From contig CAJINV010000001.1 in NCBI GenBank assembly GCA_905178155.1, positions 9,197,865-9,261,864 on the forward strand: a DNA stretch of 64,000 bases, in the 5' to 3' direction. The notes under the pieces were generated by a model. The model worked only from the letters and a program-made list of their open reading frames with translations, had not been told where the DNA came from and did no database searches. Position 1 is the first letter of the stretch. Every line of letters begins with the position of its first letter. Of this stretch, positions 10,632 through 21,300 are shown in pieces. This DNA comes from Amoebophrya sp. A120. Taxonomy: Eukaryota; Sar; Dinophyceae; Syndiniales; Amoebophryaceae. Both the position numbers and the translations under genes were made by a program.

Positions 10632-12327
10632 ATGGATTCCGTGGTGCAGGCCGATCTGGAGCACCAGAAAAATTTCAAGCAGTCACAGCTTGAGGTGTTG
10701 CCCGCCGCTGTGGTGTTGACGTTTTTGGTTAGCGGGGGGTATGTCAGCGTGGGCTTTTTCCTTTACTTCAAGAACTACCTGTTTGAAGCGATGTTTGCGG
10801 CCTTCTGGAGCGTCGTGTTTATCACCTACCACGTCCACGAAGTCAATGCCAAGGTGTCGGCGCCGTACACAGAGTAAAAGGAAGTTGTTTAAATTGTTTT
10901 GCCGACTTCTTTGTTGTGAATGTATGACTCAGCAATCAAATGCTATGTAGAAGCGCTGCGAATTATGATACTTGGGTGAAGTACACGACCAATTTTTCCA
11001 CGTTGAAAAACACATACATTCCAGCCTCTACGCTCCCGGCAAGCATTTCAACTTGGATGTGCAGTCGTGGCAGAAATTGGAAACGACGTTTTCCGTGTTT
11101 GGCCTCCTCCTGGTGATCAACCACTCTATGTGCAACGTCTACCCGTTCTCCGACGAAGTTTTTCAAGCCCTTTCCTTCATACTCCTCCTCTACGTCTTCG
11201 AAGTCGAAACCTCGACGAAGTACGATAATGCCATCTTCATTCCTGTGATCATCGGCCTCTTCATCTTCCTCGTGAAATTGCTGCTCTTGTGCCGTTCCGA
11301 GGAGGAAGATGATTTGGAAAGGAAGCAGATGGGCTGCGCGTTTGCCATCTGGATTTTGTGCATCATTTACTACGGGACCACGAGAATCTTGATGTCCTTT
11401 CACGACAGCGAGGAGGAGCGGAACAAAAACGTGGTGTTGCAGCCCGAGCGACATTTCTTGGCCTTGCTCATCTGCGTCGCGATCCTGGTGTCTGTGCAGT
11501 CGGTGGAGAAGACGAAGAAGCGGTTTGAGAAACAAAGGATCAACCGTTCCAGGCGACATGGGAACAATCCCTGGGGCGGCCCGCGGGGGCGGAGATCCCG
11601 GAATCTGGCTCTCGGCGCGGAAGAAGGTACCAGTCTGCAGTCCTGGGTGGAAGATAGCTCTAATGCGCCCGGTGGCAGCGGTCCGGACGAGCCGTACGAA
11701 ACGGATGTGCAGAGAAAACTGGACATGTTCGCCAGCACGCCCATCGGGATGCAGCGGATCTCCCCGGGAGCGGACGAGGAGGAAGAGATTCACGCGGCGG
11801 AGAACGAAGACGAGGGCGAGGAAGTGATGGATCCCGATGCGCAGATAGGGAACTCAGGTACTGGTACTGGATGAACTGGTGTTTTTCGTTACTTAGAACA
11901 AGTGCGACAGGGTTTTTTTCTCAAGCAAATCGTTGTAGCTGTTGAAGGTTTCAATTTCATAGTGGAAAGCTTGTGAAGAGACAAACACTCGAAAACAGGC
12001 TTTGATCCCTTCGCACTCCCTGCAAGTGGTCCACCAAGACCGGAGCTCTCTGCCCCACCGGCGATACAAACGAGCGCCGCGTTGGTCCCGTCCCTGGCTG
12101 CACCTGCGCCGGTCGTGGATCTCCTGGAGGTAAAATCCGCGTCGGATGAGGAGGAGGAGACCATATCACTAGCTCCGCCATCAGTCGCTGCAGATCGCCT
12201 CGACGACGTGGCGGCAAACGCAAGCGCGCTGCCTGGGATCGTCGGGCAGCCGCAGCGCATGGAAAGCAAATCGAAGGAGTCCAGTCTGAATGAAGATGCG
12301 TATGGCACGTCAACCAGACAGGACTGA
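10632..12327 (+). CDS. Multipass membrane protein with acidic cytosolic tail (possible TMEM8/myomaker-like fold)
   Basis: Exons 10632-10873, 11025-11857 and 11999-12327 give 467 aa with matching phases (2, 1) over GT-AG introns. About seven hydrophobic helices occupy residues 20-300: VLPAAVVLTFLVSGGY, then AAFWSVVFITYHVHEV, TFSVFGLLLVI, ALSFILLLYVF, FIPVIIGLFIFLVKLLLL, CAFAIWILCIIYYG and FLALLICVAILVSV. The TM pattern with a central YH motif after FWS resembles the TMEM8/myomaker (CREST) superfamily, but I cannot confirm that. The rest is basic, then Glu/Asp-rich and disordered. A good donor (GTAAAA) at 12130 could instead splice to an exon at 12672, so the 3' end is uncertain. Confidence 0.6.
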
Positions 12328-12671
12328 TGTCAGTGCCTTACATGCTCTCTATGTCAATACATCGGAGAGCTTTTGGTCATGATAGATTGGTCTAGAGGCG
12401 GACACAGGACTTTAAGGGTCACTAGGATCGCAAGACTAGGATCCACACACTAATACCATGAAAATGGACGGAACACATAAGGCACGTACACAGGAGATAC
12501 GGAATGGCCTTCCATATAGGGGGTCAGTAGTATGATGAGTTAGATCCATACCTTCTTAATAGCGCCAAAAAAGTATCTAGATAGATAAGCGCTGTTTTCT
12601 CTCCTAGGCGGGCATGTAATAAAATAAATCGCTCACACGACAGAGACAGTCCTGGACGTTGACACGTCCAG
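12328..12671. other. Intron or intergenic gap
   Basis: Noncoding by appearance, AT-richer than its flanks. If the donor at 12130 is used, this stretch is part of an intron ending at the acceptor ACGTCCAG before 12672. Confidence 0.4.
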
Positions 12672-13118
12672 AATGCACCTCCAGAGGTCCCAGTGCTTCC
12701 GCCGCCAGCACTGCCGGCTTCGAGTAGTAAAGCCTCGTCGCCCCAGTCAAGTCCGGGAGATGCTGCTTCAGAAGTTCCTCCGGCGCCTTTGGCGCTAGGG
12801 AGCCCGAACCCTCCCCGACCTGGTAGCCCCAAGGAGAAGAAGCACAAGAAGTCTCACAAAGGCAAGACGTCGCCAGAGTTAGAGCAGGACGAGCCGAAAG
12901 CTGCTGCTGAAGCAGACGACTTGAAAAAGGGGCTGACGCGCGAGGGCCGAGCGGTGTACGCAGCGCTGGAGCAGGCCGCCGCGATACCTGCACAGCTGCC
13001 GGATGCCGAGGCGAAAAAGGAGGACGTTGGAGAGACAAAAGCCAAACCAAAAGCGAAGCAGGGCCTTAATGTGTTTGATGTCCTCCCTCCTGATAGAAAT
13101 CATGACCAGGCTACATAG
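12672..13118 (+). CDS. Pro/Ser/Lys-rich segment, probable 3' exon(s) of the preceding membrane-protein gene
   Basis: An open frame follows the acceptor ACGTCCAG and starts N-A-P-P-E-V-P. It has clear compositional coding character: a Pro/Ser tract, a Lys/His basic patch (KEKKHKKSHKGK) and a Lys/Ala/Glu helix. It is in phase with the candidate donor at 12130 in the upstream gene. It reaches TAG at 13116. That TAG could instead be the tail of a short intron (GT at 13071, AG at 13117-13118, phase 0), after which the same frame stays open (E-T-Q-S-D-V-S-S-A-E-E-D-R) to a GTAAGG donor at 13260. No start codon of its own is evident. It could be a separate gene. Confidence 0.35.
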   Translation, partial: NAPPEVPVLPPPALPASSSKASSPQSSPGDAASEVPPAPLALGSPNPPRPGSPKEKKHKKSHKGKTSPELEQDEPKAAAEADDLKKGLTREGRAVYAALEQAAAIPAQLPDAEAKKEDVGETKAKPKAKQGLNVFDVLPPDRNHDQAT

Positions 13119-13370
13119 GAAACGCAATCTGACGTGTCCTCTGCAGAAGAGGACCGGAAGGTGATACACTTTGACTTTTTCTCTCAGAAAACGCGACGCA
13201 ATAAAACGCAATACTTCTACGACAGAGGTGGCGTTTTCATTTCTGACTACGAGTCTCCTGTAAGGTGTTCGAGTTGTTCCAGCCACACCTCATCATGCCA
13301 TACGAGCTCTGCCAGATCACGTTTCGTTCCTTCCGATCCGAGAGCCCGACAGAAAGCGCAAGAGCGCCGC

Positions 13371-15640
13371 GCAGGGTCTGGCTCATTGCCCGGCAGTTAT
13401 GCCCCCGCGGGCGGATGCCTGTGCAGCGCTCGAAAAAGCCTGGCGCCGCCCCGTGCCCGCGCATGGTGGTGGCAACGGCGGCGGCCTGGGGGATGCCCCC
13501 GCCCCTTTTGCAAGGGGGCAACTGCCGGAGATCAGTGATGTGCGGAAACGCAGCGGCGGCGTCGCGTCGACCCCCTTGAGCCCGGCACAGGGATACTTCG
13601 CGAGAAGCTGGGGCTAGCCCTCGACAGTCATCGTTTTGGAGATGTTAGCAATGCAAGGCCGCCGGAGCGATTTCCGGCTGGCGCACGCTGCCCGCCCGGC
13701 CGCCCTCGTCTCCACCTTGCGCAGGTTACCTGGCACTGCTGCGGGGCCTGCGCAGATGGCCGGGCGGCGATTGGGGCCGCTACGAGTTGACGGCGGCGGG
13801 CGGCATCTCCGCAAGGCAGGCGTTGGCGGGCATCCGCAGCAGGAACGGCGGCGGGCCGCGGTCGGGCGCTTGTTTTACGGCGTCCCGGCGGGGAACGGCG
13901 ACGGGAGCTGCCGGGCGCGGGAAACCTTGCGCGACCCGCTGGCGACGAGCCGCCGCGAGATAGCGCCGGGCGACGGAGTAGCTAGAGGCGGGCCGTGTGT
14001 GCGAGCTCCTATACGGGCAGCCCTATAACGAGGCCGCAGAGCCTGGCTCGGCAATGCGCGGGCGCCGGCTTTTTCGCATTTTGAGCCCCTGCGCTGGCGT
14101 TGCCTGATCGAACCACGGGCCGCCCGGTGGTTGCTTGCGTGCGCGCTGCCCCCCATCGCGCCGGGGATGCGCGGGGATTTTTTGGGGGGGGGCCGGCGGC
14201 CGCCCATCGGCCCCACCTTCGTCCGCGCGGGCATACCGGGGCCGCGGGCGGGCTGCAGTTTTTGCAGTCCCGTCGTGGTGCGGGGCAAGGCCGGAGCGCC
14301 GTCCCGTTCACTTCCGCCATCGGGGCGCTTGGGGCGCCCATGTGGCTACGTGCCAGACCGACGCGGGCCGAGGCAGCGCACACCGACCCAACTACATCTC
14401 CAAGGCCGGCGACTGGGCTCCCGAAAGGTTGCGGGCGGCGGCAGCGCCAAGGCTAGGCGCCGCAGTCGCCGGACGGCAGCCGGGCACAAAATAGCCGGGC
14501 CCGGTGCGATGTCGCGGCGGCGGGTTTTTCGAAGTGCCGAGGCGGCCGGGCGGGCTCTAGGGTTCGGGCGGTACCACAGCAGCCCACGGCGGCGGCCTCT
14601 TCGTCTCACCCGCGCGATTCCTGGCCTCCCTTTTCCGTTGTGGCGCGAAATATATCATCTACACCGCAGAAGAATTGCCGTGTATGTTTTTGGGCGGACA
14701 TGCACCGATGTGGGCCAAGGAAGTATCCATTTCTATGAGATGCGGCTCATAGGGTTGGGGCAGCCCGGGCGCCAGATGAAGAACGTGCTATCGCAAGAAA
14801 AAGCGCGGCGCCCGGGCGCGCTGCCCTGTTTTGCTGCTGCCGGCGTGCGCGTATCTTCGGCTGCCCGGCACATTGCGGGGCTTTGGGTTCCTGGGCTTTG
14901 CCGGCCACTGAGCAGCATGGCCGCCCGCAGTGAGGCAGGTGAATACGCGGGGGCGCGCCATCGAAGCCGGGCGCTTCCATCATTCAGGCCGGAGGGGGGA
15001 GCGATCGCGCGGCCGCGACCCGTCGCCCCGGGCAATCGCGAGCGTTCGCGTCTTGGTATCGTTGTCGGCCGAGGATCCAGATGGCCCACGGCAAGACGCC
15101 GAGAGCGCGGCCCATTCGGGGCGTTGTGGCCTGGTGTTGTGCAGCTCGTCCGAAGTCGCTTTCCTTCGATGAGGGTAGCAGCACTCGGTCGAGTTCCAGC
15201 CCCCCCCGCTGCAGCTCCGCACAGGAGGGCCATCCATTCGCACAAAGCTGCGCCGCCCGGCTAGTGGCGCCCGCAGGCGCCGCAAGCAATCCCACAGGTG
15301 GCGCCCCCGCGCCCGCACTTGTTTGCAAAGGGCCGCAGCGCTTTGAGTGCTCGCGAGCCCCGGCAGCGAGCCAAAGCAGGGCGCCGCGCGCGGAGGCGGG
15401 GGCGGGGCCCCGCGTTCCGGAAGTTGCCCCGGAAAGGCCTCCCGGGCAACGCCCCTCATGCTCCGGCGGGTGGTGCCCAGAGTGCCCGGCCGTGATTGGC
15501 GCGGCCAGCCTTATTCGCGGGCCGGCGGGGGAGAGGGGTGCGGACGCTGTCGAAGCTCCGACTGCGGGCGCTTCGGTCGTCTTTTCAATTCGGAAACGAT
15601 AGGGGCAGCCACATTGCAACTGCACCGAAGCCCACCAGGG
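13371..15640. other. GC-rich island of about 2.3 kb, no gene recognised
   Basis: Base composition shifts abruptly to strongly GC-rich, with many GGCCGG, GCGCC and homopolymer C/G runs, then returns to normal near 15640. Long open frames on both strands are the expected by-product of high GC; their translations are Arg/Pro/Ala/Gly mixtures with no domain. I found no clear terminal inverted repeat at its edges. In composition it resembles introner J (44583-45611). A large intron or a decayed relative of that element is a possibility. Confidence 0.5.
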
Positions 15641-16267
15641 CCCCGGTCTTGCTTATGCAGTTGAAAGTTCCCGCAGGGTGCATATTGGTCTGCGCGAAGT
15701 GGTTTATGGATCAGATCAGTTCGATACTATGCCGCTTGAGACGTTGGTCTTGCTGATCCAATTCGCAAGAAACCAAAGTCACGCGTTCGTTGAAATAAAT
15801 CCATTGTTCCTGAATGCTCCCGGCCACTGCCGCGTGCTTGACTGTACGGACGCCCATGACCGTCAGTCGATTTCTCCGCGATGCAAGCACTTGCTCGTGA
15901 CGTCAAGAGCTCAACCTCTGCGCAGTTTCCGCAGCTGGTAGTTCTGTTAAGGCGGGAATATGTACCAGAATCGCCCTCGCTATTGTATTCCCGCATGTAT
16001 CAAAATCAATGAATTCGAACTCAGCGAAGGAAGAAACCAATGTAAGTTTCCAACGTCTGATCGTCAGCATACAGACCGAGCGTCACCATACAGAAATAAA
16101 CCCTGCTGTACTCAACAACTCGAAATTTATCGTTGGAGTCGTTTTATTTTTGTTGCAGGTATTTGCCGAGAAACGAAAAACTGACCTGCAGGTTGGACCT
16201 CCGTCTTTTACTTTTTCACCATCTCGAGCTGCGTGCAACGTGCTTCATACATTGCATCAAAATCAAA
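15641..16267. other. 5' flank of the 16268 gene, possible untranslated exons
   Basis: A GTAAGT donor at 16043 and a TTGTTGCAG acceptor ending at 16159 outline a possible 5'-UTR intron. No protein-coding exon is supported. Confidence 0.35.
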
Positions 16268-17589
16268 ATGTCTGCAGCGTCGCCGGATAAAAACCCAATC
16301 GAGCCTTCCACGGCTGAGATTCGCATCCGGAATTTCACCGGCACGGAGCGGACTGTCAAAGTTGACAGATTACCCGTCGCAAATGGAAGCACTTCGCGAA
16401 GTGACTAGATGTAATTTGTTGTATGACTGCAAAAATAGGATATGGATTTTGCTTTGCAGGATCCGTTTCCATGCATAACAACCTTCTTCGGAAGAAAATC
16501 GCACTCTTGATCGTCTGCGACAGTGCTACTTTTCTCATAGGATACCGAACCACCGTGAAAACGGTTGAAGACCTGGCTGCGCCCGAAATGTTAGCGGACT
16601 TCTTCGGCGAAGATGATCTTATTCCTCCGGTATCCCTTGTGCGTTGGATTGTCGTCCGCGATGCCGCGGAGCAAACCAGCGAAATTTCGGAGCCGGACAC
16701 TGGCGAAGAAGAGTTTGCTCCTCCGTCGGATGACGGAACCTCGATGGTAATGAGCAGCGAAGAGCAAGGAGTAAAGCAAGAAGAAAAGGTTGCCGAAGAG
16801 GAGAAGCAATCTGCGTCGAAAGAGGATGCGTTTCTGGACCCTGCGACGGAAGTGAACTTTGAAGATCCGAACATGACGTACCAGTTTGTGATCGTGGCCA
16901 GCGGTTTCAAAATTGAGAACGAGGAGACGAGGATCGTGCTGAAGTGGGCGAGTCGCATTGGCAAAGTGGTGGAGCCGTTGGAAACGGTGGAGATGGCGCG
17001 CGCTTTTATTTACGACCGCGTCTACCTGCAAGTTCCGAAGGACTTGCGGGCTCGTGCGCTGGTTCATTTTTTTCCTGTGAATTCTGTCGCCGCCGGAGAA
17101 GACTGGCCAGCGCTATGGGACCTCGAGCACGCCGGGCAAAGGAATTTGCTGCAAGCAATCTTACAGCTTCCTTCCACAGAATGGAAAAAACACGAACAGC
17201 AGAGCAATGGGCAGGTGTTCACTGTGTCCCTGCGGGAGCACTTTGGCTTCGAAATCACAATACAGGCTGTGCTTTCTGGAATGATGAGCCCCTCGGACGA
17301 CTATCTTGCAGGGATGAACTATCGTCCGGTTAAACCAGGACTACTGCGACTGGTGAAAGAGGGCCTCAAGACGGCAAAAGGAGGGGGCCAGATGGATCCG
17401 GTCAAAGTAGGTATGCTGATTCGTGTGCATGAAAGTCATCCTAATTACGAACCGACTTATCATCCGGGTTTCGTAGAGGAATGCAGGAAATTGCTTTTGT
17501 CGTTCTTTGAAGGGCAAGGCGACGTGGATTCGCTCCTCTTTACAGAAGCATTGCAAGGTCACAAAGGCGTCGACGGCAAAGGAAATTAG
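16268..17589 (+). CDS. Hypothetical acidic-linker protein, two exons
   Basis: Exons 16268-16400 and 16460-17589 join in phase 1 over a 59-bp GT-AG intron, giving 420 aa. The start ATG follows ATCAAA and heads MSAASPDKNPIEPS. Two folded-looking segments (about 15-115 and 195-400) flank an acidic Glu/Ser linker. The second segment contains YQFVIVASGFKIEN, ALVHFFPVNS and GFEITIQAVLSGMM. No family recognised. The frame ends HKGVDGKGN and TAG, yet continues open for 66 more Gly/Lys/Trp/Tyr-rich codons to TAA at 17788 (see the separate entry). Confidence 0.6.
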
Positions 17590-17790
17590 TGGTGGCACGC
17601 CAGAGCGACTAAGGACACTTGCAAGAAGTGGTGGCGCAGCCCGCATAGCAAGGATTACGTACGGGATGACGGTGAAGGGAAAGGTTGGGGCAAAGGCTAT
17701 TGCGGTGGGTTATTCAACAAGGGATACTATTATTGCGGAGACCACAGCGGCACGGGTAAAGGCAGCGAAGGAACCGAAGGAAAAAATTAA
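17590..17790 (+). other. In-frame Gly/Lys-rich continuation after the TAG of the 16268 gene
   Basis: Directly after TAG at 17587-17589 the same frame runs 66 codons to TAA. It has a biased, protein-like composition (WWRSPHSKDYVRDD, GEGKGWGKGYCGG, GTGKGSEGTEGK). The amino-acid bias before the stop (GVDGKGN) matches. It may be a real C-terminal tail reached by splicing out the TAG (an AG of AAATTAG could be an acceptor), a readthrough tail, or a sequence error. TAG is a genuine stop in other genes of this window, so codon reassignment is unlikely. Confidence 0.4.
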
Positions 17791-18323
17791 GTACGGCAAG
17801 TAGAAAAAGATCGTTTCTTGACAGCACGCAACACTTGGCTAGCAGCAAAATTACGAAACTAATCCTGTGCATTAGAGAAAAGTATTTACTGACTAGACTT
17901 GGTCAACAACGAACAAGGACAAGCGACAAGACATCGACCGATTCCAGCGCATATCCATTCCCATTCTTGACCAATCAAATTTGCTAAAAGACTACTCTCT
18001 GCCAGTGCCATAAAGTAATTGGGCCACGTCTTCTACTACGCATACAAACCTCATGGAGGCTGCCTGTTTGTTCGAACTGCTCAGATACCAGATCTTGCCA
18101 ATGAGCAATGCCTCGGTCTTGCGGTAAGTAGTTTGTTTGCTGAGTCCGCGCGACCTGCTTATGCTTGACGAGACGGACGACCACGACCAAAACTCGGTTG
18201 CTCCGCAAAGGAAACGCATAGTCTTCACGTCAAGAGTTTGACCTTTGTTGTGGTTTCGCAGCTCTTTGTAGTGCTAGTGCGAAAATAAGTATCAGAATCG
18301 GCCTTACTAGTCTATTAGAAACC
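17791..18323. other. Intergenic, no gene seen
   Basis: No exon or RNA recognised. It precedes the giant ATPase gene, whose start codon has a good ACCATGG context. Confidence 0.5.
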
Positions 18324-21300
18324 ATGGCTGCTCCTCCATCCGCGGCCCTTTTGCGTCGACCCGTCTTCACGGTGTCGTTAGTTTCTCCAGGTTTTGCCGT
18401 CCTTTCGTTTGTCGTTGTCTCCGCTTGCCTGCTCACCGTCGCATTTATTTTGTGTCGCTTGGTCTACACGAGAAAGAAGGTTTCGGCTAGGACACCTAAC
18501 GTGCCACACAACAGCCATTCTTTCCCACAAAAAGATTTTCACGAGGGCATTTTGGAGGTGCTGGACTTCAGCACGAAGGCAGCGCTTGGGTCCTCTGAGC
18601 AGCACTCTGTGAAGGTCCTTTGGCACAAGGGGTTCCGCAATTCAATCTTCGCCAAGGCAATCGTTGGACTGTGGGTGTTACTTGTGTTGCTCAGTCAGGC
18701 GTTCCTCGGCCTGCTTGTACTGGTATGGCAACCGAATTACATCGACGATTATCTGTGGCTGACCAACGGATTCTTCCATCTACAACTCTGTACGAAAGCT
18801 CATTTGCAGGCAACATTCGCGGCCCCAAGTGGAACTGATACAAATGGAAATGGGGTTGGAGAACGTGATCACGACATGCATCTCGGCTACCACTTTCTGC
18901 AGTTCCTCGAAACAACCTTCACGCCGCTTTTCGACAACTCTGTGAGTTTCATTTCCAGCCCGCAGTACTGCAACCCGGAGATCGGAGAGACAACGGGCGG
19001 CTTCCATGTAAACAATGTTGGCGTGGTGTTCATCGTCGTGTGGGGCTTCAGCATTGCAGTACTTGCCGCGTTTTTTCTTCTCAAAAACACTAGGGCTGCG
19101 CAGCTGTTGCAAATCCCAGCCTTCCTTTCCGAGGCAGATTACGTCATCCTGGAGGAGTGGACCTTTGAAATCGGAGGGGGTGGAAATGCGAGTGATGATG
19201 GAAGCTGCAACACGGCCCCGAAGAAGATCCTTTGCGACATTGCGACCCAAACACTGAAGCCGCAAGCGCGACGCATTCTTGGCAGCGCCAATGTGCATAA
19301 GGGAACAGCACACGGCATCGACAGCTTCAATTTTCACTGTGCACGGTATGTGTACAGAAATAATCTAGGAGAAGCGATAGCGAATACAGAGACCGCAGTA
19401 CTTTCCGGCTTTTCCGAACCGCGTAATTACCCCTTGCTCCGCGAAATGAATTGCGGCGACATTCTCGCTGAATACAATTCGGATTACGAACTAGCACTCC
19501 GCTCCCCGCACGATGAAGACCACCAACCGCACTTGGAAAGTGGAAAAAGCAAACAGGCGAAAGAAGAAAAAATCGCCTTCTATGGGAAGAATGAGATTGC
19601 GATTGAGGTTCCGAAGTTTCTGAGTTTTCTGACGCAAGAGATTTTCGACGGCATTCTCCTTTTCCAGCTTCAAGCGCTCTGGGCCAACGTGTTCTTCGTC
19701 AATGTGCAGGTGGCTTTCGTGTCGCTTCCAATTTTCCTGCTCTTCGCCGTTCGGGAAGCGTTTCGGAACATGAGGAATCGGGAGCAGATTCGGCAAGTCG
19801 CAATCGCGGAAACCGCCGCGGTGTCTGTGGAACTGGTGGAGCCGATCGGCACCAGCTGCTGTCAGCAAGGCCACGGCGGGATGGACCACTTAGTAGAGCA
19901 AAAGCTGCAGAGGAGTTCCTGCAGAAACGTTGCAGCTGCAGAAGACACCACCAAAATGCAGAACAAGGCCAACACTTCTTGTGTGGTTGAGATGAACAAA
20001 GTTGAGTCTTGGAACAAGCTTGCCTCGACGTCCCCAGGCGACAACAAACTTGCATCGCCGAGTACAAACTGCCCAACGGACCACGATGAAGAGGATAAAC
20101 AGGATGATTTTGGTTTTGCTGACGATCTTGGCAAAACCTGTAATAATATGGACCTGCACGTGGTCGAGTTTGTCTCTTCGGATAAGGGAGTTTCCTGTCA
20201 ACAGCAGTGCGTAGACCACAGCGACGTAGAATCATCATCGCATGGTAAGGTGTTTTCTCAACCAAATCAAACCGGGCCTTCCACAACCGTGGTACCCGCC
20301 GACCAACTGATCCCGGGCGACGTGATTGCCATTTCCAACGGCTTAACCTTACCGTGTGACTGCGTCTTGCTCAAGGGCTACGTCGTTCTAGACGAATCCT
20401 CTCTCACTGGCGAGGCCATGCCAATCCAGAAGTTCCGCCTGGACGACGGGACAAGCGAGGAGGCACTGTACTTGAATGCAGTGGAGGACGGACGAACAGA
20501 TGAAGAGAAACTGCCAGGTGAGGGACCCGCGGGAGACCCCCGTCTCCAGGGGAGGAAACTGTTCGAGGAAACGAGCCGAGAAGACACGCTCAAGGAACCG
20601 CAAGGAAAAATACAACAGGAAGTAGTAGATATGGCGAGCAGTACCGGCGAGATTTGGCCCTCTGACGACGGAGAGGTTGACAAAAACGCAACGACAGTCG
20701 TCCAGCACGATCTCTTCCGGGATAGCTGCTATTCAATGAACGGATCGACTTCGTCAGAAGAAGAGGCTATATCAAGAACGTCTTCTCCCCGTGAAGAAAT
20801 GCAGAAAAATGAACCAGAGCGAACGAATAAGAAGTCCGAAAGCATACGGACTGCACCTGATTTCCCTCCGCTGGAAATCACGACCAATCACGAATTCATT
20901 ACGAAGTGGGTGCCGAACCCGAAACTCGCAAAGAAGCACTTCTTGTACGCAGGCACCAAAGTCATGCAGGCTGGAGGTAGCGCAACTTCAACTTCCAGTG
21001 GTGCAGCAAACACCACTCCGCAAACCCTCGCGTTAGTCGTCGCGACTGGTTCCAGCACGCGAAAAGGCCAGCTCATCAAAAATCTTTTCTTCGAGAATTT
21101 CACGGCGAAAAACTACAAGTGGAACACCGTGAATTACAGCATTGCGGTTGCCATCTCCGCAGTCCTCTCCTACGTCTACGTCATTTGGGGGCTGTTTCAG
21201 ACCAACCAGAACTGGCTAGAGCTCCTGATTTACGGCCTCTTCGACGGCGTGAAATCCACCTCCCGGGCGATCTCGCCGTTTCAGACCATCGGCTGTCGGC

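Noticed and set aside
13400-15600. Long open frames on both strands of the GC-rich island (several of 100-370 codons)
   Set aside because: High GC removes stop codons. The translations are overlapping Arg/Pro/Ala/Gly mixtures on all frames with no domain, start context or exon structure.
17507-17803. Overlapping frame at the end of the 16268 gene (MKGKATWIRSSL...)
   Set aside because: It is a shifted reading of the same DNA. The frame continuous with the gene gives the more protein-like Gly/Lys-rich tail.
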